Shown here: positions 23,247-35,129 of the stretch, piece by piece
Layout: each line of letters begins with the position of its first letter
Numbering within the stretch: the first letter of the stretch is position 1
Source: Apiospora phragmitis
Taxonomy: Eukaryota > Ascomycota > Sordariomycetes > Amphisphaeriales > Apiosporaceae
Assembly: GCA_038363925.1 (NCBI GenBank)
Contig: JAQQWL010000008.1
Coordinates: 2,356,001 to 2,420,000 of the forward strand
DNA: 64,000 nt
Direction of reading: 5' to 3'
Notes under the pieces: model-generated
Database searches by the model: none
Told to the model about the DNA's origin: nothing
Seen by the model: the letters and a program-made list of their open reading frames with translations, nothing else
Program-made: the position numbers and the translations under genes

Positions 23247-26200
23247 TCAGCCCAACCAATCTTCAGTCCACCTGCGCATCCACTCAACCTGAACAGCGGG
23301 CATATCTTTAAGAGCCGGACTAGCCTTGACGCTACGGTCTACAGCCATAGGCTCCGCGATAGGTCCGTTCGCCCACAGGCCATCGCGATAGAACGTGAAC
23401 AGCTTGATCGCCGGGTTACTCGCCACATAGGCATCATCATCATCACGCGCAACGCGCTCAGTGGCGTCGCCCTTGTTTTTCTCACCGCTTTTCTCCTCCA
23501 GACGCCGGAGCCACGCTGTGGGCGGCACGACGTCGAGCTCTCTCCCGAGGCGCTGGCGCGCGGCGTCTTGCAGCGCAGGGAGAAGCGCGGCCCACTCCGT
23601 CGTGCGGGGGTTGCGAAGGTTGAAAACATATGCGCCGCTCCCGCTACCATCATCAGCTTTGGCTAATACTGCGAGATCCACGACGGCCTCGGCGGCCAGG
23701 TCCGACGGCATCCAGTCGATCAGGGAGAAGCGCGGCCCGAGGTTCGCAGGCAGGCAGCCTAGGTGGAAGGAGCTGATGACGAGGCTCGGTAGCCATTCAG
23801 AGCGGTTCCACATCATTCCCATCCTCTTCTTCTTCATGTTCCCGCTGCCACCAACCGGTCCCGCAACCTGGCCCACGCGCGCGATGCTCGCCGAGATCCC
23901 CAGGTGACGACTCGCCGTGTCGCAAAGCAGCTCGGCCAGAAGCTTGCTCCGGCCGTACCCGTTCGCGTGCGCCGCGTCAAGCGAGTCGATGATGGCCTCG
24001 GGAGCGGGCCTCTCGTAACTACTGGCCGCGGCCGCGGCTACTGCCCCGATTGAGGATATGAATAGGACCCGCGCGTGCTGAGCCGTGGCAGCGGCGAACG
24101 AGAAGAGATTCACCATGCCCGCCAGCTGCGGCCGGAATGCCGCCAGGGCCAGGTTGAAGTTAACGGGCCACGCGCTGTGGATGACCAGTCCGACACGGCT
24201 CCGCAGCGTCTCATAGGTGGCGGCGTCCAGCCCCAGGGCGGGTCGCGCGAGGTCGGCGCGGAGGAAAGTAACGCGCTGCTGCCCCTCTTCGATCAGACTG
24301 GCGTCGGCGTCCAGATCCGCCCATCGCTTTTCCTGCGCCGCGCGTCCGCCGTCCGGGCCGTGGTTTAGACAGAAAACGTGGCCGACAGCTCCTTCGCGGT
24401 CGAGGAGGGCGCGCAGGATCATGGTGCCCAGTGTTCCAGTGGAGCCGGTGAGGATAACATCAATTGGTGTGTCTTTCTGGGTATGAGGTGGTGATGACAG
24501 ATCTGGGACTGGGATCTCATGAATTAGCTGCCGGTAGGTCGCCAATAAGGATTCCATGATGTTTCTCTCATCCCTTTCGGTACCATCCTTGGCCGTCATG
24601 ACAGCGGTTGCTAGCTCTGAGACTGTTGGGTTCTGATAGATGGTAGACAACCCAAGATGGGGGCGATGAAGGGCCCGCCGCAAAGCTCTGGTTAGTCGGA
24701 GCGCTTGCAGGGAATCCATTCCTCTCTCGAAGAGGCTGTCCGAGTCTTCTAATGCCGGCCACTCCGTAACCTTCAGGACAACATCGCGTACACGCCGGGT
24801 GACCATGCCCACGTCCCCGAGAACATCATCAACGCTCGCGGCTTCGTCTTCGTCGCCGACTTCTTCTCCGTCCAATGACACCTTATCGGCGTTCTCATAC
24901 ATGGCATTGATCTCAGCCTCGTACAGTGCAACGCTAGCCCCTCTCTGAAGCGTCCCCTTCCCCGCGCGCACCAGGGGCCGGTCCGGCGCCGTAACGAAGA
25001 CCAACGGCTTCTCAACCCGCGCGTGCGCGGGCGCGGCGCGATTGGCTTCCTCAATGCTCGGCCAGACGCGCTCGATCAGGGCAGCCTGGGCCGCGGTGGT
25101 GTGCACCGGGCTTACCGGCTCGAGGAGCAGCGCGGCCTGGACGCGGTGGGTTCCGACCACGAGGGCGGCGCTGACGAGGCCCGGGTTCTCGCTCACGATG
25201 TGCTGCTCCATCGTGATGGGGTTCGTCTTCTCGCCGTTAAGGAAGACGACGATGTCGTCCGCCCGGGCCTGCCACGCCCACGCGTCGGGGACGGTGGGGT
25301 GCGGCGCGAAGAGGTCGCGGGTGCGGTACTCGTCGAGCCCCTCTTTGCCGCGAATGGTAAACGTCGGCTGCGTGCCGGATAAGGACTCTCGCCTCTGTAT
25401 AACCAGCTCGTAGAGTTTGTCGGACACCTTCTCGAAGACCGCCCCGGTGCACGGGTGGAAGCGGACGTACTTCCAGTCCCTGCGGGGATCCAACGCGGCC
25501 GGGACGAGCTGCTGCGGCATGCCGACTTCGGAAGCGCCCCACTGACACCGTAGCGGCATCGCGGCCGCCACGACGTCCCCGATCGGCTGCGGGAGGTCGC
25601 CGCCGATGTAGACGATCAGCTCGAGGTGCCGGGCGCAGTAGCGCAGCAGGTCGGGGCGCTGGGCCAGCTCCGCCACGACCGACGGGACGAGCAGGGCGAT
25701 GTCCGCCGGCGTGTGCTCGAGGGCTTCGACCAAGCCCTGCGCGGTCACGATGGCGGCGGCGGCCGGGGCAATGACGGTGTTGCCGAAGGGGACGGCGTAA
25801 AAAGTGTCTGACCAAGACCAGCGCCCTGGAAACAACGGAGGATCAAGTCAGCAATTTTGGCATACACAAAGGGGACGGACGAAGCAATGTTTGTACGTGA
25901 AATGGTGGTAGCGTCACCAACACCCGTTTGCCAAGGTAAACGCTCTCGAGTGACGGGACACCTTCGGGAGCCGGGCAGCTGGACGCGTTCTGGTGCCTGA
26001 AAAGGGTTTCTGGGTCCAGATTAACGGCTTTGGTATTCCAGTCGAGCCTGAAGTGTGTCTTCGAATCACATATCAATAAACTTTATTTGGCACATACGCG
26101 TGGCTACGGAATCAAAAAGGGGGAACGCCTACATGGTCATAAGAGGGTCCTGTAGACCTTCTTCTAGAGTCTTCGAGTACTCATAAGTAGGAGCTACTGT

Positions 26201-26789
26201 CTGCAACAGTTCGTCAACACTTGGTATCAGAAGATGGCGGGGTGCAACAGTCTCCAATAGAGGATGTGCTGTCGGCGGTATCGTTGCTGGGTGTTATGAG
26301 AGTCCGGCAATGTAGGGATTCAAAGAGCGACCGATGCGCCTCGGCGCTGTTTCGCGGCGACGTGAGAAAGAGCTGCGCGGGGGGTTTCCGACCCCCCTCT
26401 GGTAAGCCATTTCTGCTCTATACGCAAACTGGTCTCTCTCTCACTCAAATAATGGCGTAGTTAAGAGGCTTGCTCACAGAGTATCCCGTCTTAACCGCGG
26501 CGAACCCCAGAGCCGGGATTCGCGCATCGTTGGGCCCGACATAGGCCAAGGCCTCATTGTCCCGTCCAGGTCCACCAAGCTTCTCGACCAGCCGCCAAGC
26601 AAGGCCGTTCACTAAGTTGGCGAGCTGCTCGTAGGTGATAGACCTAAACCCGGCTTCGTAGGAGGTCGGGACGGCGGGCCACATGCCATACACAGCGTCC
26701 GGATCAACGCTGGCGATGTGGTCCACCATGTGTGGCAGAAGAGTGCGCGGCCGTTTGGAAATAACGCCATGGTCGGCAAGGGTGGCCAT
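23247..26789 (-). CDS. NRPS-like carboxylate reductase (A-T-R domains)
   Basis: Adenylates a carboxylic acid, loads it on a carrier domain and reductively releases it as aldehyde or alcohol. Exons (minus): 26789-26478, 26372-26133, 26058-25897, 25825-23247; total about 1,095 residues, normal for the family. Adenylation: TYEQLANLVNGLAW, LFLTSPRNSAEAHRSL, core A3 read as HTSGSTGIPKPLIWT, LPPFH, A5 CQWGASEVG, A7 YRTRDLF, NGEKTNP and A10 GKGTLQRG. Carrier: LFERGMDSLQALRLTRAL with the phosphopantetheine Ser. Reductase: VILTGSTGTLGTMILRALL (NADP-binding GxTGxxG) and NGYGRSKLLAELL (YxxxK). The large last exon is intact over 2.5 kb. Exons 2 and 3 each need a one-base shift (near 26289, a CCC run, and near 26010). 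The substrate cannot be read off. It is convergent with the peroxidase gene, whose stop is 282 bases away. Confidence 0.88.
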
Positions 26790-28934
26790 CGCGATTATGC
26801 AGTTGGCGATGTTCGCAAGCAGAGTGTTTTGGGGTCATGGACCATGTCGGTTCATTCATTCGTTATCTGGACGTCATTTGAGAGTTTCCGTGACTTTCTC
26901 CTTTCTTTGGGAGGGGGTTTTCCCACCACCACCACACTTGTACACGTCCGATGGACTAAGCTTTTGACTGAACTTCATACGGGCTGATGTGAGATTTAAA
27001 CCAACTTCTCGCGTCAAATAAGATGACCGGGATTCGCATAATCCTTAGCCTCCTTCCTACCTTGGATTCCGGAGGGATTTCTGGAGTGGGGCCCGTCCGC
27101 ACCGGGGTCAGATTATCATCTGATTCAGGCGAGTGAGCTGACAGCAGCTAATCCTGGCTTAGATGGACAGAGGGCCAGACTACACCAAAGCCATTCTCAT
27201 ACACGATAGCTACATAGAGGTATGGCAACGAGTGTTGGAATACAGCAGATCGTAGGGCTTGAAACATACGCATTGACAAGGTTGCTCCATCTTTTGTAGC
27301 CAGTTGGCTGGAAAAGCTCTAGCGTTGGTTCCATTACTTCGGTCGTGATCATGGCCTGTTTTCTCTTTGGTGTATCTAATACAGATCCGCCGGATACCAC
27401 TTTGTTATGTATCGCCTTCAATCCTGTGTAGCTACTAGACGGGATGCAAGATATGCTTGGTTAGGGGTCAGCAAAAGCAGCCCTTGGCGATCTACAAGTG
27501 TGGGTTTCGGCTAAGGAATCATTGCAAACTCCCAGCAACGGTATATAAAAAAGGCAAAGGTGGCTTGACACATGTATGTTGCTTTTTATCTGGAACTTAG
27601 ATTACAGAGGACCCCCTACACCTGTCGAGACACGCCAAATACGGTCTGTTGTTCTTGATTCCCTCGGGGGTCGCGCCACAGCCTAGTCCAATCTTGCACT
27701 TGCTCACACCTTTCTGTATTTCTTTCCTAGCGGCGGGAATTTGCTTCAGGTATGTTTATACAGTACCAAGAACAGGTGAGACTTGGGAGCCTTTACTACA
27801 AGTTGCGAATCGGCAACAGTGTCCTAGGGAGTTTGAGCGAAGAGCGTTGATTCTATCAGTTGATCGTGAACAATCGCTGTCCACCTTTTGCTTAAGCTTC
27901 TGTTGTTGCGTAAGACACGCCAGCTAAGTTTAAGCTGAACTTTTTTATTCTCGGCCCAGATGAGAGTGAACCTCCTGCTGTTGAGTCAGGTTGCTATATA
28001 GCTTATCCGGGTTGGTGATGTGGCATGCCTGAAATTGGGACACTACTAATGTATGAGCCAAAGGATTTGTGGTGGAATCATGGAATAATATAGTTACACT
28101 GTCATTAGCGATACCATTAACGCTGAAACTGGGTTATTCGAAATTTTGTATGTGAATCAGCTTGGTAGTGCACTTGAGAGGTTTTTTGATAGCGTCAATA
28201 ACGCTCGAGGCAGTAAAGAGGTAGAAGAAAAGAACGCTGGTGTGAAACATATCTTCACGTTATGAGAGATAAGAAACATAAACCTACTTCCTAATAGTGT
28301 CATTTTACCTGTGGGATCAATCTCGCGAGGCTTTTTGGTGTTGTACATCACTATTCTATTCGCTACCTGGGCGTCTTTGGCAGACTGGGTAGTAGCCGAT
28401 CCCCTAACCAGGCCAGGCAAGTTAACCCGTGTCAAATGGGACTAGTCTGGACCAGGTATCTCGATAAATAACACGTCTTTACTGAAAGCCTCATTACCAG
28501 CGAGGCCTCGTACTGCTTAGCCGGGTGAAATGTTCCCTGCACGAAGGCGACACCACAGCACATCGTGTCTTGCTCTGCTGGGCTCCTATTCCTCCAGAAC
28601 ACAGGGTGCCCAGATCCCGTGTCCGGGTGGTCGCCGTCGAAGCCATCTTCTGCTTCCTCTTCCATGTTGCCATTACTGATCATCAGACTAGACGATGGAG
28701 ATTAAAAATTTCGCCACCTCTTGCCGGAGGAGGATTGTATCGGTTGCCAGGCATTTGAGATTTCCGTGTATCTGTGCCTTCCTTATCTTTCTGCACGCAG
28801 ATATAACAGAGTCTCGGTCTTGTTTTGTGTGCTTTTTCTTCACTAAGGGGTAGGTACTGGAATTATCAATTCAGAATTAAGGGATTAGTCAAAAGGGTAA
28901 TGGAAAAGTAGTGAAGCACACCAAAAATTGAACT
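26790..28934. other. Intergenic, AT-richer
   Basis: About 2.1 kb upstream of the reductase gene with no supportable gene on either strand. Composition is more AT-rich than the coding blocks. Confidence 0.45.
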
Positions 28935-29014
28935 GATCACTACCGGACTCGAACCAGTATCCCCTTTCCTACCACTCAAGTAAGAAATGTGCTTTACCAT
29001 TAAGCTAAGTGAGC
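28935..29014 (-). tRNA. tRNA-like element (anticodon uncertain)
   Basis: On the minus strand the sequence folds as acceptor GCTCACT/AGTGATC (6 of 7 pairs), D-arm GCTT-AATGGTA-AAGC (4 pairs) and T-arm ACTGG-TTCGAGT-CCGGT (5 pairs with one wobble). It matches the Pol III A box (TAGCTTAATGG) and B box (GGTTCGAGTCC). The middle 32 nt are too long for a simple tRNA. They can form CATTT/GAGTG with a TAC loop plus a 14-nt variable region, or CTTAC/GTAGG with GAG, so neither identity nor function is secure. It could be an intron-containing tRNA, a tRNA pseudogene, a tRNA-derived SINE head or a nuclear copy of a mitochondrial tRNA. Confidence 0.4.
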
Positions 29015-29403
29015 CTACGAGGGTGTCGATCAGTACCTTGCTTTCATACTCGGCGATCACACTATCTTCTATTATAAGGCCAAGGGTCATTCACGTCGGT
29101 AGAGACAGCAGGCAAACACTGTCCCGGTAGTCATTAGTTATCGCACTAATGTTGTCACCAACTCGGTCATGCTAATGTGGCTATTTCAATTCTACCTGAG
29201 CAACGAAGGGTCTGATGAATTTTTTATTCGCATGCATTCGTAGGCTAAAGTCGTTGGCGACAATATTTATAAAAATAATATAATATTCAGAACGCCGTAG
29301 TTTATTACTTTGGCATATCGATTCTATATGGCATTTCCCATATCACCATGTTTGTCATCGATCTTTCCATAGCACGAGATGTTAGATATCTTCCCTCTTC
29401 GCA
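29015..29403. other. Intergenic, nothing recognised
   Basis: AT-rich spacer (aataatataatattcag near 29275) between the tRNA-like element and the 3' end of the dienelactone-hydrolase-like gene. Confidence 0.4.
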
Positions 29404-31026
29404 TCACGGCCCAGCAGCCTTTCGAGGGCCAAACCCCAACATTGCATTTGAGCCCACGGCACTTTCGTCTTTGAGCTTTGACGCACTTTCCACGCCAGCC
29501 ACTGGGACTCGATACTCGAACTTCTCTCCTAGCGGCGCAGATGCCACCTGGTAGGGGGAAAGGTAAGTACTCGGGCAGGAGCCCCAGCTGCCTCAGAAGC
29601 GTCCCCTGGTCCCAGCTGATGTGTTCATGGTACAGCCGATCGCCTCGGATGTTCACGACGCTGGTGAATGGCACTTGAATGTACTTTCCGGTGGGCGGGA
29701 CACCTGGGATCCTGGTTCCGAAATATTACCATCTTGCTCAGCCGTTGAACCAGCTAGCAATCGGCACAGGAAAAGAGAGAGAAGTGGGCTAGAGGAAGAA
29801 GAAAAAGAAGAGGAACAACTTACAGCCAGTCGACAACGCGGTCGTGGGTCATCTTGGTTACGAACTCATCGATAACTCTATCGATGCCCACGGTCCGGCT
29901 GACAAGCTCCAGCTCCGTATCCGGCGGGTTTGCGAAGACGAAGTGGTTCGTGTAGAACTCGGTCAGCTTCTCCCTACCTATCCCGCCCGTCAAAGTCGGG
30001 ATATGATTCACTTTGATGTTAATTGCCGTCAGTAAATTCATCCTCTAGCAACCATCCCGGCTACATGCACTTGGGGGTGGGGCATGAAAAAGGAGAAAGA
30101 AACCCAGCGCCGAACTCACCATAGGGCTCTTCGACCATGGTGGCCATAGTCTGCTCAACGTCGCGCGCCTCGAACTCCCAGTACGTGTGCTCGTCCCAGA
30201 TCTTTTCGAGGTCGAACCAGGGCCCGCCCATGAGCGGCTTGAGGAAGGCCAGGGTGCGCGTGTGCGCCACGGAGGCGGAGCCGGCGTGGTAGTGCTCGTG
30301 GGCGGGGATGGCGAAGGGCGGCGCCTGGGCCGGGGCACCGTAGTAGTGCTGCTTCACGTTGTCGGGCCCGGGCGCCGCTGCCGCATCGCCGCCCGCCGTC
30401 TGGGTGCCTGGCAAGTGGGCCAGGGCGGGAAGCCGGCTGGTGGCGGTGTAGGAGGCGGAGGCGGCTGACGAAGCTCCATAGTAAACCACGGCCACGGCCT
30501 CCTTGCAACTGGCTTCGATGATCGTCGCGGTGATGGGGCACGCCGTTGTTGCCGAATATACTGGGAAGTAGTTTCAGACTAAGTAAGGAGACCACGAGAC
30601 ACGACTCCAAAAGTCTAGACCACGTAGCAAGAGTGCCGGCCGCCGCCCTAAATTCACATACCGATGAACCCGAGCTTCCCGGTCCCCTCGCACGAGGGCA
30701 GCTTTCCCAGTTCCTGAACTGCGCAGTGGAGCTCTTCGGTCAGCAGCAACCCGCCCGCGTCCACGACCTCATTCGATACCAGCTTCAGCTGCGCGACGGC
30801 GTAGCCCTCCTCGCCCACTTCTGCAGCGGCGGAGGGTCCGGGTCCTGTCGTGGCAGCTGGACAAATCAAGGCTGGGGTCGACCAGGAGGACGAGGCCCGG
30901 GCCGTGGCCGCGCCGTGACAGTGGAGGCTGCAGTGTTAGGGTCGGAGTGATAGCGATGGAGGGGCGCTGGGCCGTGGGAACCGGCGTCTTCTCGGGATTC
31001 GTCGACGACATGGCTTTCTCGCTCAC
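29404..31026 (-). CDS. Dienelactone hydrolase/SnoaL-like two-part protein, several frameshifts
   Basis: Fungal protein with an N-terminal alpha/beta-hydrolase (carboxymethylenebutenolidase-like) part and a C-terminal NTF2/SnoaL-like part. Blocks in order: TLTLQPPLSRRGHGPGLVLL and EEGYAVAQLKLVS (early beta strands); EGTGKLGFI; intron; ATIIEASCKEAVAVVYYG; PAHEHYHAGSA; then IWDEHTYWEFEARDVEQTM opening the SnoaL-like part; intron at GTGAGT near 30118; NHIPTLTGGIGREKLTEFY; intron at GTAAGT near 29823; last exon GKYIQVPFTSVVNIRGDRLY. The stop at 29404 is reached after a shift in a C5 run (29554-29558) that gives FEYRVPVAGVES. Other one-base shifts lie near 30850 and at a CCCC run (30535-30538). The usual nucleophile pentapeptide is not apparent, so hydrolase activity is doubtful. 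Substrate unknown. The start is at 31026, or at the second ATG at 31011. Confidence 0.65.
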
Positions 31027-32702
31027 CGTCCGTAATCAATCGTGGAATACAGATTGGTACAGCACCTAGTGAATGAGTTGATCTGCCTCCTTACATACAC
31101 TAGGCAATCACGGCAACAATAGATATGACCACTTCTACTTCTACTACCTCGGTTGAGGCGTGACGGCGACGGCGGGGGATCTCAACCGGCCTTTAATAGT
31201 GGAGATCTGGGCTGCTGGGCATGGAGGTGTGGTGAGCAGTGCCGTGCGGCCTTGATGTGGGGTTTGCATCATCCACAGCACAGGTACAAGTAAGCAACGC
31301 ACCCAGCAGGCCCGTTCAAGAAATCCGGCGAAAATACCCTTACATGAGGCATAGTATAGGGGACGATATGTATTTTGAGATTATAAGGGAGGCAAGGGGA
31401 AGGTGTATAGCTTGGCTTTTTGCCTCACCGACATGACCATCATGTTGTTTGGGATGGAAAAGTGTCGCGACCCAAGATGTCCATGACGATCAGGACCTCA
31501 TTCAGGATCGCCAAACCACCACCGCTGCTACCTGCAGGCGACAGAATGGATACTTACAATGGCTCCCGGCTTTTGCGAAAAAGGGTCCTGGAGGAGTTCT
31601 CGGAATCTTGCAGCTTTGCTGAAGAGATTTCTTGCAAGCAAGCTGGCAAAGCAAGCAGATTCTTTCTGAGGGCCATAAATCGTGACACATGGATTTCCTC
31701 GAGGACACGCGGATTGCCCACCACGACCTGCTACGCTGCCCAGCCATTGGGCCATTGGCTAGCGGTGGCACATTTCACTGCGGGTGGGTGAGCCCACTAA
31801 AAAAGCCGCTGTGGGGATGCACCGGAGCTAGGGTGCTTTTCTTATGCATGGATGCATTGCATGGCAAAGCTCCAAATTTGGAACTACGATTCTCTCGACT
31901 GAGAGTCGCTCTGTATGCTGCGACCGCAACCACTCCTGCGAATAGCGTCACGGATATTGTTTTTTGCAACAGGGCAAAGAGCATCAGGAAACATGCTAAC
32001 AGAACAGCTGAACGGCCCGGGTAACTAGCGATGACCCCAGCGTAGAAGAGTAACATCACCAACCTACCCGTACCAATCAGACCCCCGCGCCAGAAGGGAA
32101 ATGGACGAGTAAGAGGTGCCGGTGGTCGATCACGTCAACGGCCCCGACAATAATGCCATCCGCCAATCTACTGTGCCATGGCCCGGGGCGTCCACTCATA
32201 GTGTCATCGAGCACACCTCACGCTCGCCCACCTCAATTCGGCCAATTTCTCCGGGAGGCTCCTGTTTTTCTTGACTCGGCCTCCCACTAGGAAGGGTGCT
32301 TAACAATGCTTATACAGCCTAGTAGACGCTCCCTTAGCACTTCCCTTAGCACCGTCAGGTTCAAGAACCCAGTTATATAGCGGGCCAAGACCCGTAGTCC
32401 TGGATCTGGCAGGGCATTCTCTGCAAGTGGAATGCCTGTCCAGCCGGTGGGGGGTTCAAATACTTACTTTACGTAGGGGATCTATCTAGACCATAATAAA
32501 AGTAGCCGCAGATCCCTCTCGAGTCCTCAGGATGTGTAGATTTCTTGCGAGTTTCACTCCCTTCCTCCCTCCCTACCCCTTCCCCCCTGTCGACTCTGAT
32601 TTCCAGCGTTCATCGTAACGGTTCAGAGTGCAAGAGAGAAGTCAGTAGTCGGTCGAGCAGGAGCTAGTCGAGTCGAGACGGACCATCATCACCATCACCA
32701 AG
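31027..32702. other. Intergenic between divergent DLH-like and MFS genes
   Basis: About 1.7 kb. No gene supported. The last 200 bases before the MFS start are pyrimidine-rich (cccttcctccctccctacccc), as expected for a fungal promoter. Confidence 0.45.
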
Positions 32703-34453
32703 ATGTCGATGATGAAGCAACCCTCTGAAGTCGAGGCCGGCGTCGTGCCCCCGCGCGCCCCCTCGCCCCCTACCACCAAAGTAGGGTACTCGTCGTCCGC
32801 CACCTCGGACAGCGCCAACAGCAAGGAGCTGGACGAGGCCTACGCCGTCTACGCCGCCCACGGCGACCTGGACGCCTCGGAGGCCGAGCTGAAGAAGGTG
32901 CTGCGCAAGGTCGACTACCGCATCGTGCCCATCCTCTTCACCACCTACTTGCTGCAGTACCTCGACAAGAACTCCATCAACTTCGCCTCGGCCTTCGGGC
33001 TCAAGCAGGGGACACACCTCGCCGCGAACGAGTACCAATGGCTCGGTAAGTGGGCAGCTCGCTCAAAATCAAGCTCTCTCCCCAACGCGCGTCCCCCCTC
33101 GTTCCGACTGGATCACCCACTAACACGATACACACACAGGCTCCATCTTCTACTTCGGCTACCTCGTCAGCAACTTCCCCTCCGGCTACCTCCTGCAGCG
33201 CTTCCCCATAGGCAAGCTCGTCTCCCTCACCACCATCGCCTGGGGCATCATCCTGATCACGACCCCGGCCTGCACCTCCTTCGCCGGCCTCGCCGTGAAC
33301 CGCTTCCTGCTCGGCGCCTTCGAGGCGACCGTGAACCCGGCCTTCGTGCTCATCATGTCGACCTGGTACACGAGCGCCGAGCAGCCGCTCCGGCTCGAGG
33401 CCTACTACTGCACCAATGGCCTGGCCACCATGTTCGGGGGGCTCATCGGCTACGCCGTCGGCCACATCACCACCGGCCTCCCGCGCTGGATGTACGTCTT
33501 CGTCATCTTCGGCGCCGTCAGCACCGCCTGGGGCTGCGTCAGCCTCTGGGTCCTGCCCCGACTCGCCCGAGAGCGGCAAGTTCCTCGACGAGCGCGAGCG
33601 CGCCGTCGCCGTCGCCCGCGTCGCCGCGAACCGCCAGGGCGTCAAGAACAAGCACTTCAAGAAGGACCAGGCCATCCAGTGCTTCACGGACCCCAAGACC
33701 TGGATCCTCTTCTTCATGTCCGTGGGCGCGCAGGTGCCCAACGCCGCCATCACTAGCTTCACCTCCATCATTGTCGGCAGCTTCGGCTTCGACACCCTCG
33801 GCACGCAGTACCTGCAGATCCCGGGAGGCGCCGTCCAGTTCGCCGCGCTGCTGGCGGGCGGCTTCATCTGCAGCCGCTGGCCGCAGAACACGCGCTGCCT
33901 GACCATGATCGTGGCCAACCTGATCTGCATCACCGGCGCCGCCATGCTCGTCGGCCTGCCCGACGACGCCAAGTGGGCCCGCCTCGTCGCGCTCTGGCTG
34001 TGCTACTTTCAGGGCCTCGGCTTCAGCATGGCCCTGACCATGATCTCGTCCAACATCGCCGGCTCCACCAAGAAGCAGCTCACGTCCGCCATCCTCTTCA
34101 CCGGCTACTGCGTCGGCAACATCATCGGCCCGCAGACCTTCCGTGACAGCGAAGCCCGTAAGTTTTGCATTTCTGCCTCTGCCTGATATCACTTGTGTTT
34201 TTCTTCGTCTTTTATTCCGGAGCCCGCGCTAATGAGATTCTCCCCTGGTCTAGCCCATTACCAGAGCGCGTACATTGCCATGCTCGTCGGATACGCGGTC
34301 AAGCTGTTCTCCATCGTCGTGCTGCTCGGGTACATGTGGAGGGAGAACCGCCGGCGGGACCGCGCGGGCCTGACGGACGAGAAGGCGGCCATCGAAGCGG
34401 GTATGCACGACCTGACCGAGCTGGAGAACAAGGGGTTCAGGTATACCTTGTAG
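32703..34453 (+). CDS. MFS transporter, anion:cation symporter (Dal5/allantoate-permease) type
   Basis: Plasma-membrane 12-helix carrier for small organic anions or vitamins. Exons: 32703-33045, 33140-34157, 34254-34453, with GTAAGT donors and frame-preserving junctions. The N-terminus is acidic and Ser/Pro-rich. Helix 1 is LRKVDYRIVPILFTTYLLQYLDKNS in pieces, with the family's LDKxxxNFA hallmark (YLDKNSINFASAFGLKQ). It is followed by WLGSIFYFGYLVSNFPSGYL and RFPIGK, then RFLLGAFEATVNPAFVL. The second half includes WILFFMSVGAQVPNAAITSF, QIPGGAVQFAALLAGGF and SSNIAGSTKKQLTSAILF with GPQTF. A CCCC run at 33556-33559 breaks the frame between SLWVLP and DSPESGKFLDERER; one C fewer restores it. 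The central loop and both halves are otherwise complete, about 520 residues. Substrate cannot be assigned. Confidence 0.85.
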
Positions 34454-35129
34454 AGCAGCAGCGAGATCATAATGCGATTTCCTTTTCAGTCTCGAATTTT
34501 GAAACTATACCATCCTCTCCAGTTGGTGTTATGTGGCTGCGGAAAGTATAATGATAATTGTGACGAAGAGAGGAAACGAGGGGTTGGCGTTGCGACCACA
34601 GTGGACTGTGTTGGACGTGCGCTGAATGGCCCTGACCCTTAGGTCATACCGAATGGCGTAAAGGCAGCGTCACGAATACTAACCTTAACCTCAGACGTTA
34701 CAATCTGCTCAGAGCTCGCGAAAATAAACATCGTCTGGCATGTCTTCAATTGCGAATCTCTTTTTCATATCAATATTAACGCCAATCCTCCCATTACAGG
34801 ACTTTTGATGACTGATTGGACATGGATGGTTCTTTCACGCCTGCACGACTAGAGTCACCACGAGAAAATGGTCACGAGGGTCCCAGGCATGAAATTCGAT
34901 TAAGCCTCAAATGGCAGAATCTATGGTCGTAATCTCAATAAGGCATATTGGCCGAAAGAAGAATGGTCCAAGTCTGTTTGGATCCTTCAAGTCCACATCG
35001 TGTCTGCTTCTAGAGATCTAGTGGCTCTAGAGCATATCCGGCATGCCGGGATTGGATGTTTTTGCGGGTACAGGGAGCATTGATGTGCGATGCCGAGACC
35101 TTCAGGTATGCCGCGGTGCTGTGTTCAAC
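34454..35129. other. Intergenic between convergent MFS and HAD genes
   Basis: 3' flanks of two convergent genes; no other feature recognised. Confidence 0.45.

Noticed and set aside
22756..23311. Additional genes between the peroxidase and the reductase
   Set aside because: Short frames there are antisense to coding exons or lie in the 282-base convergent spacer.
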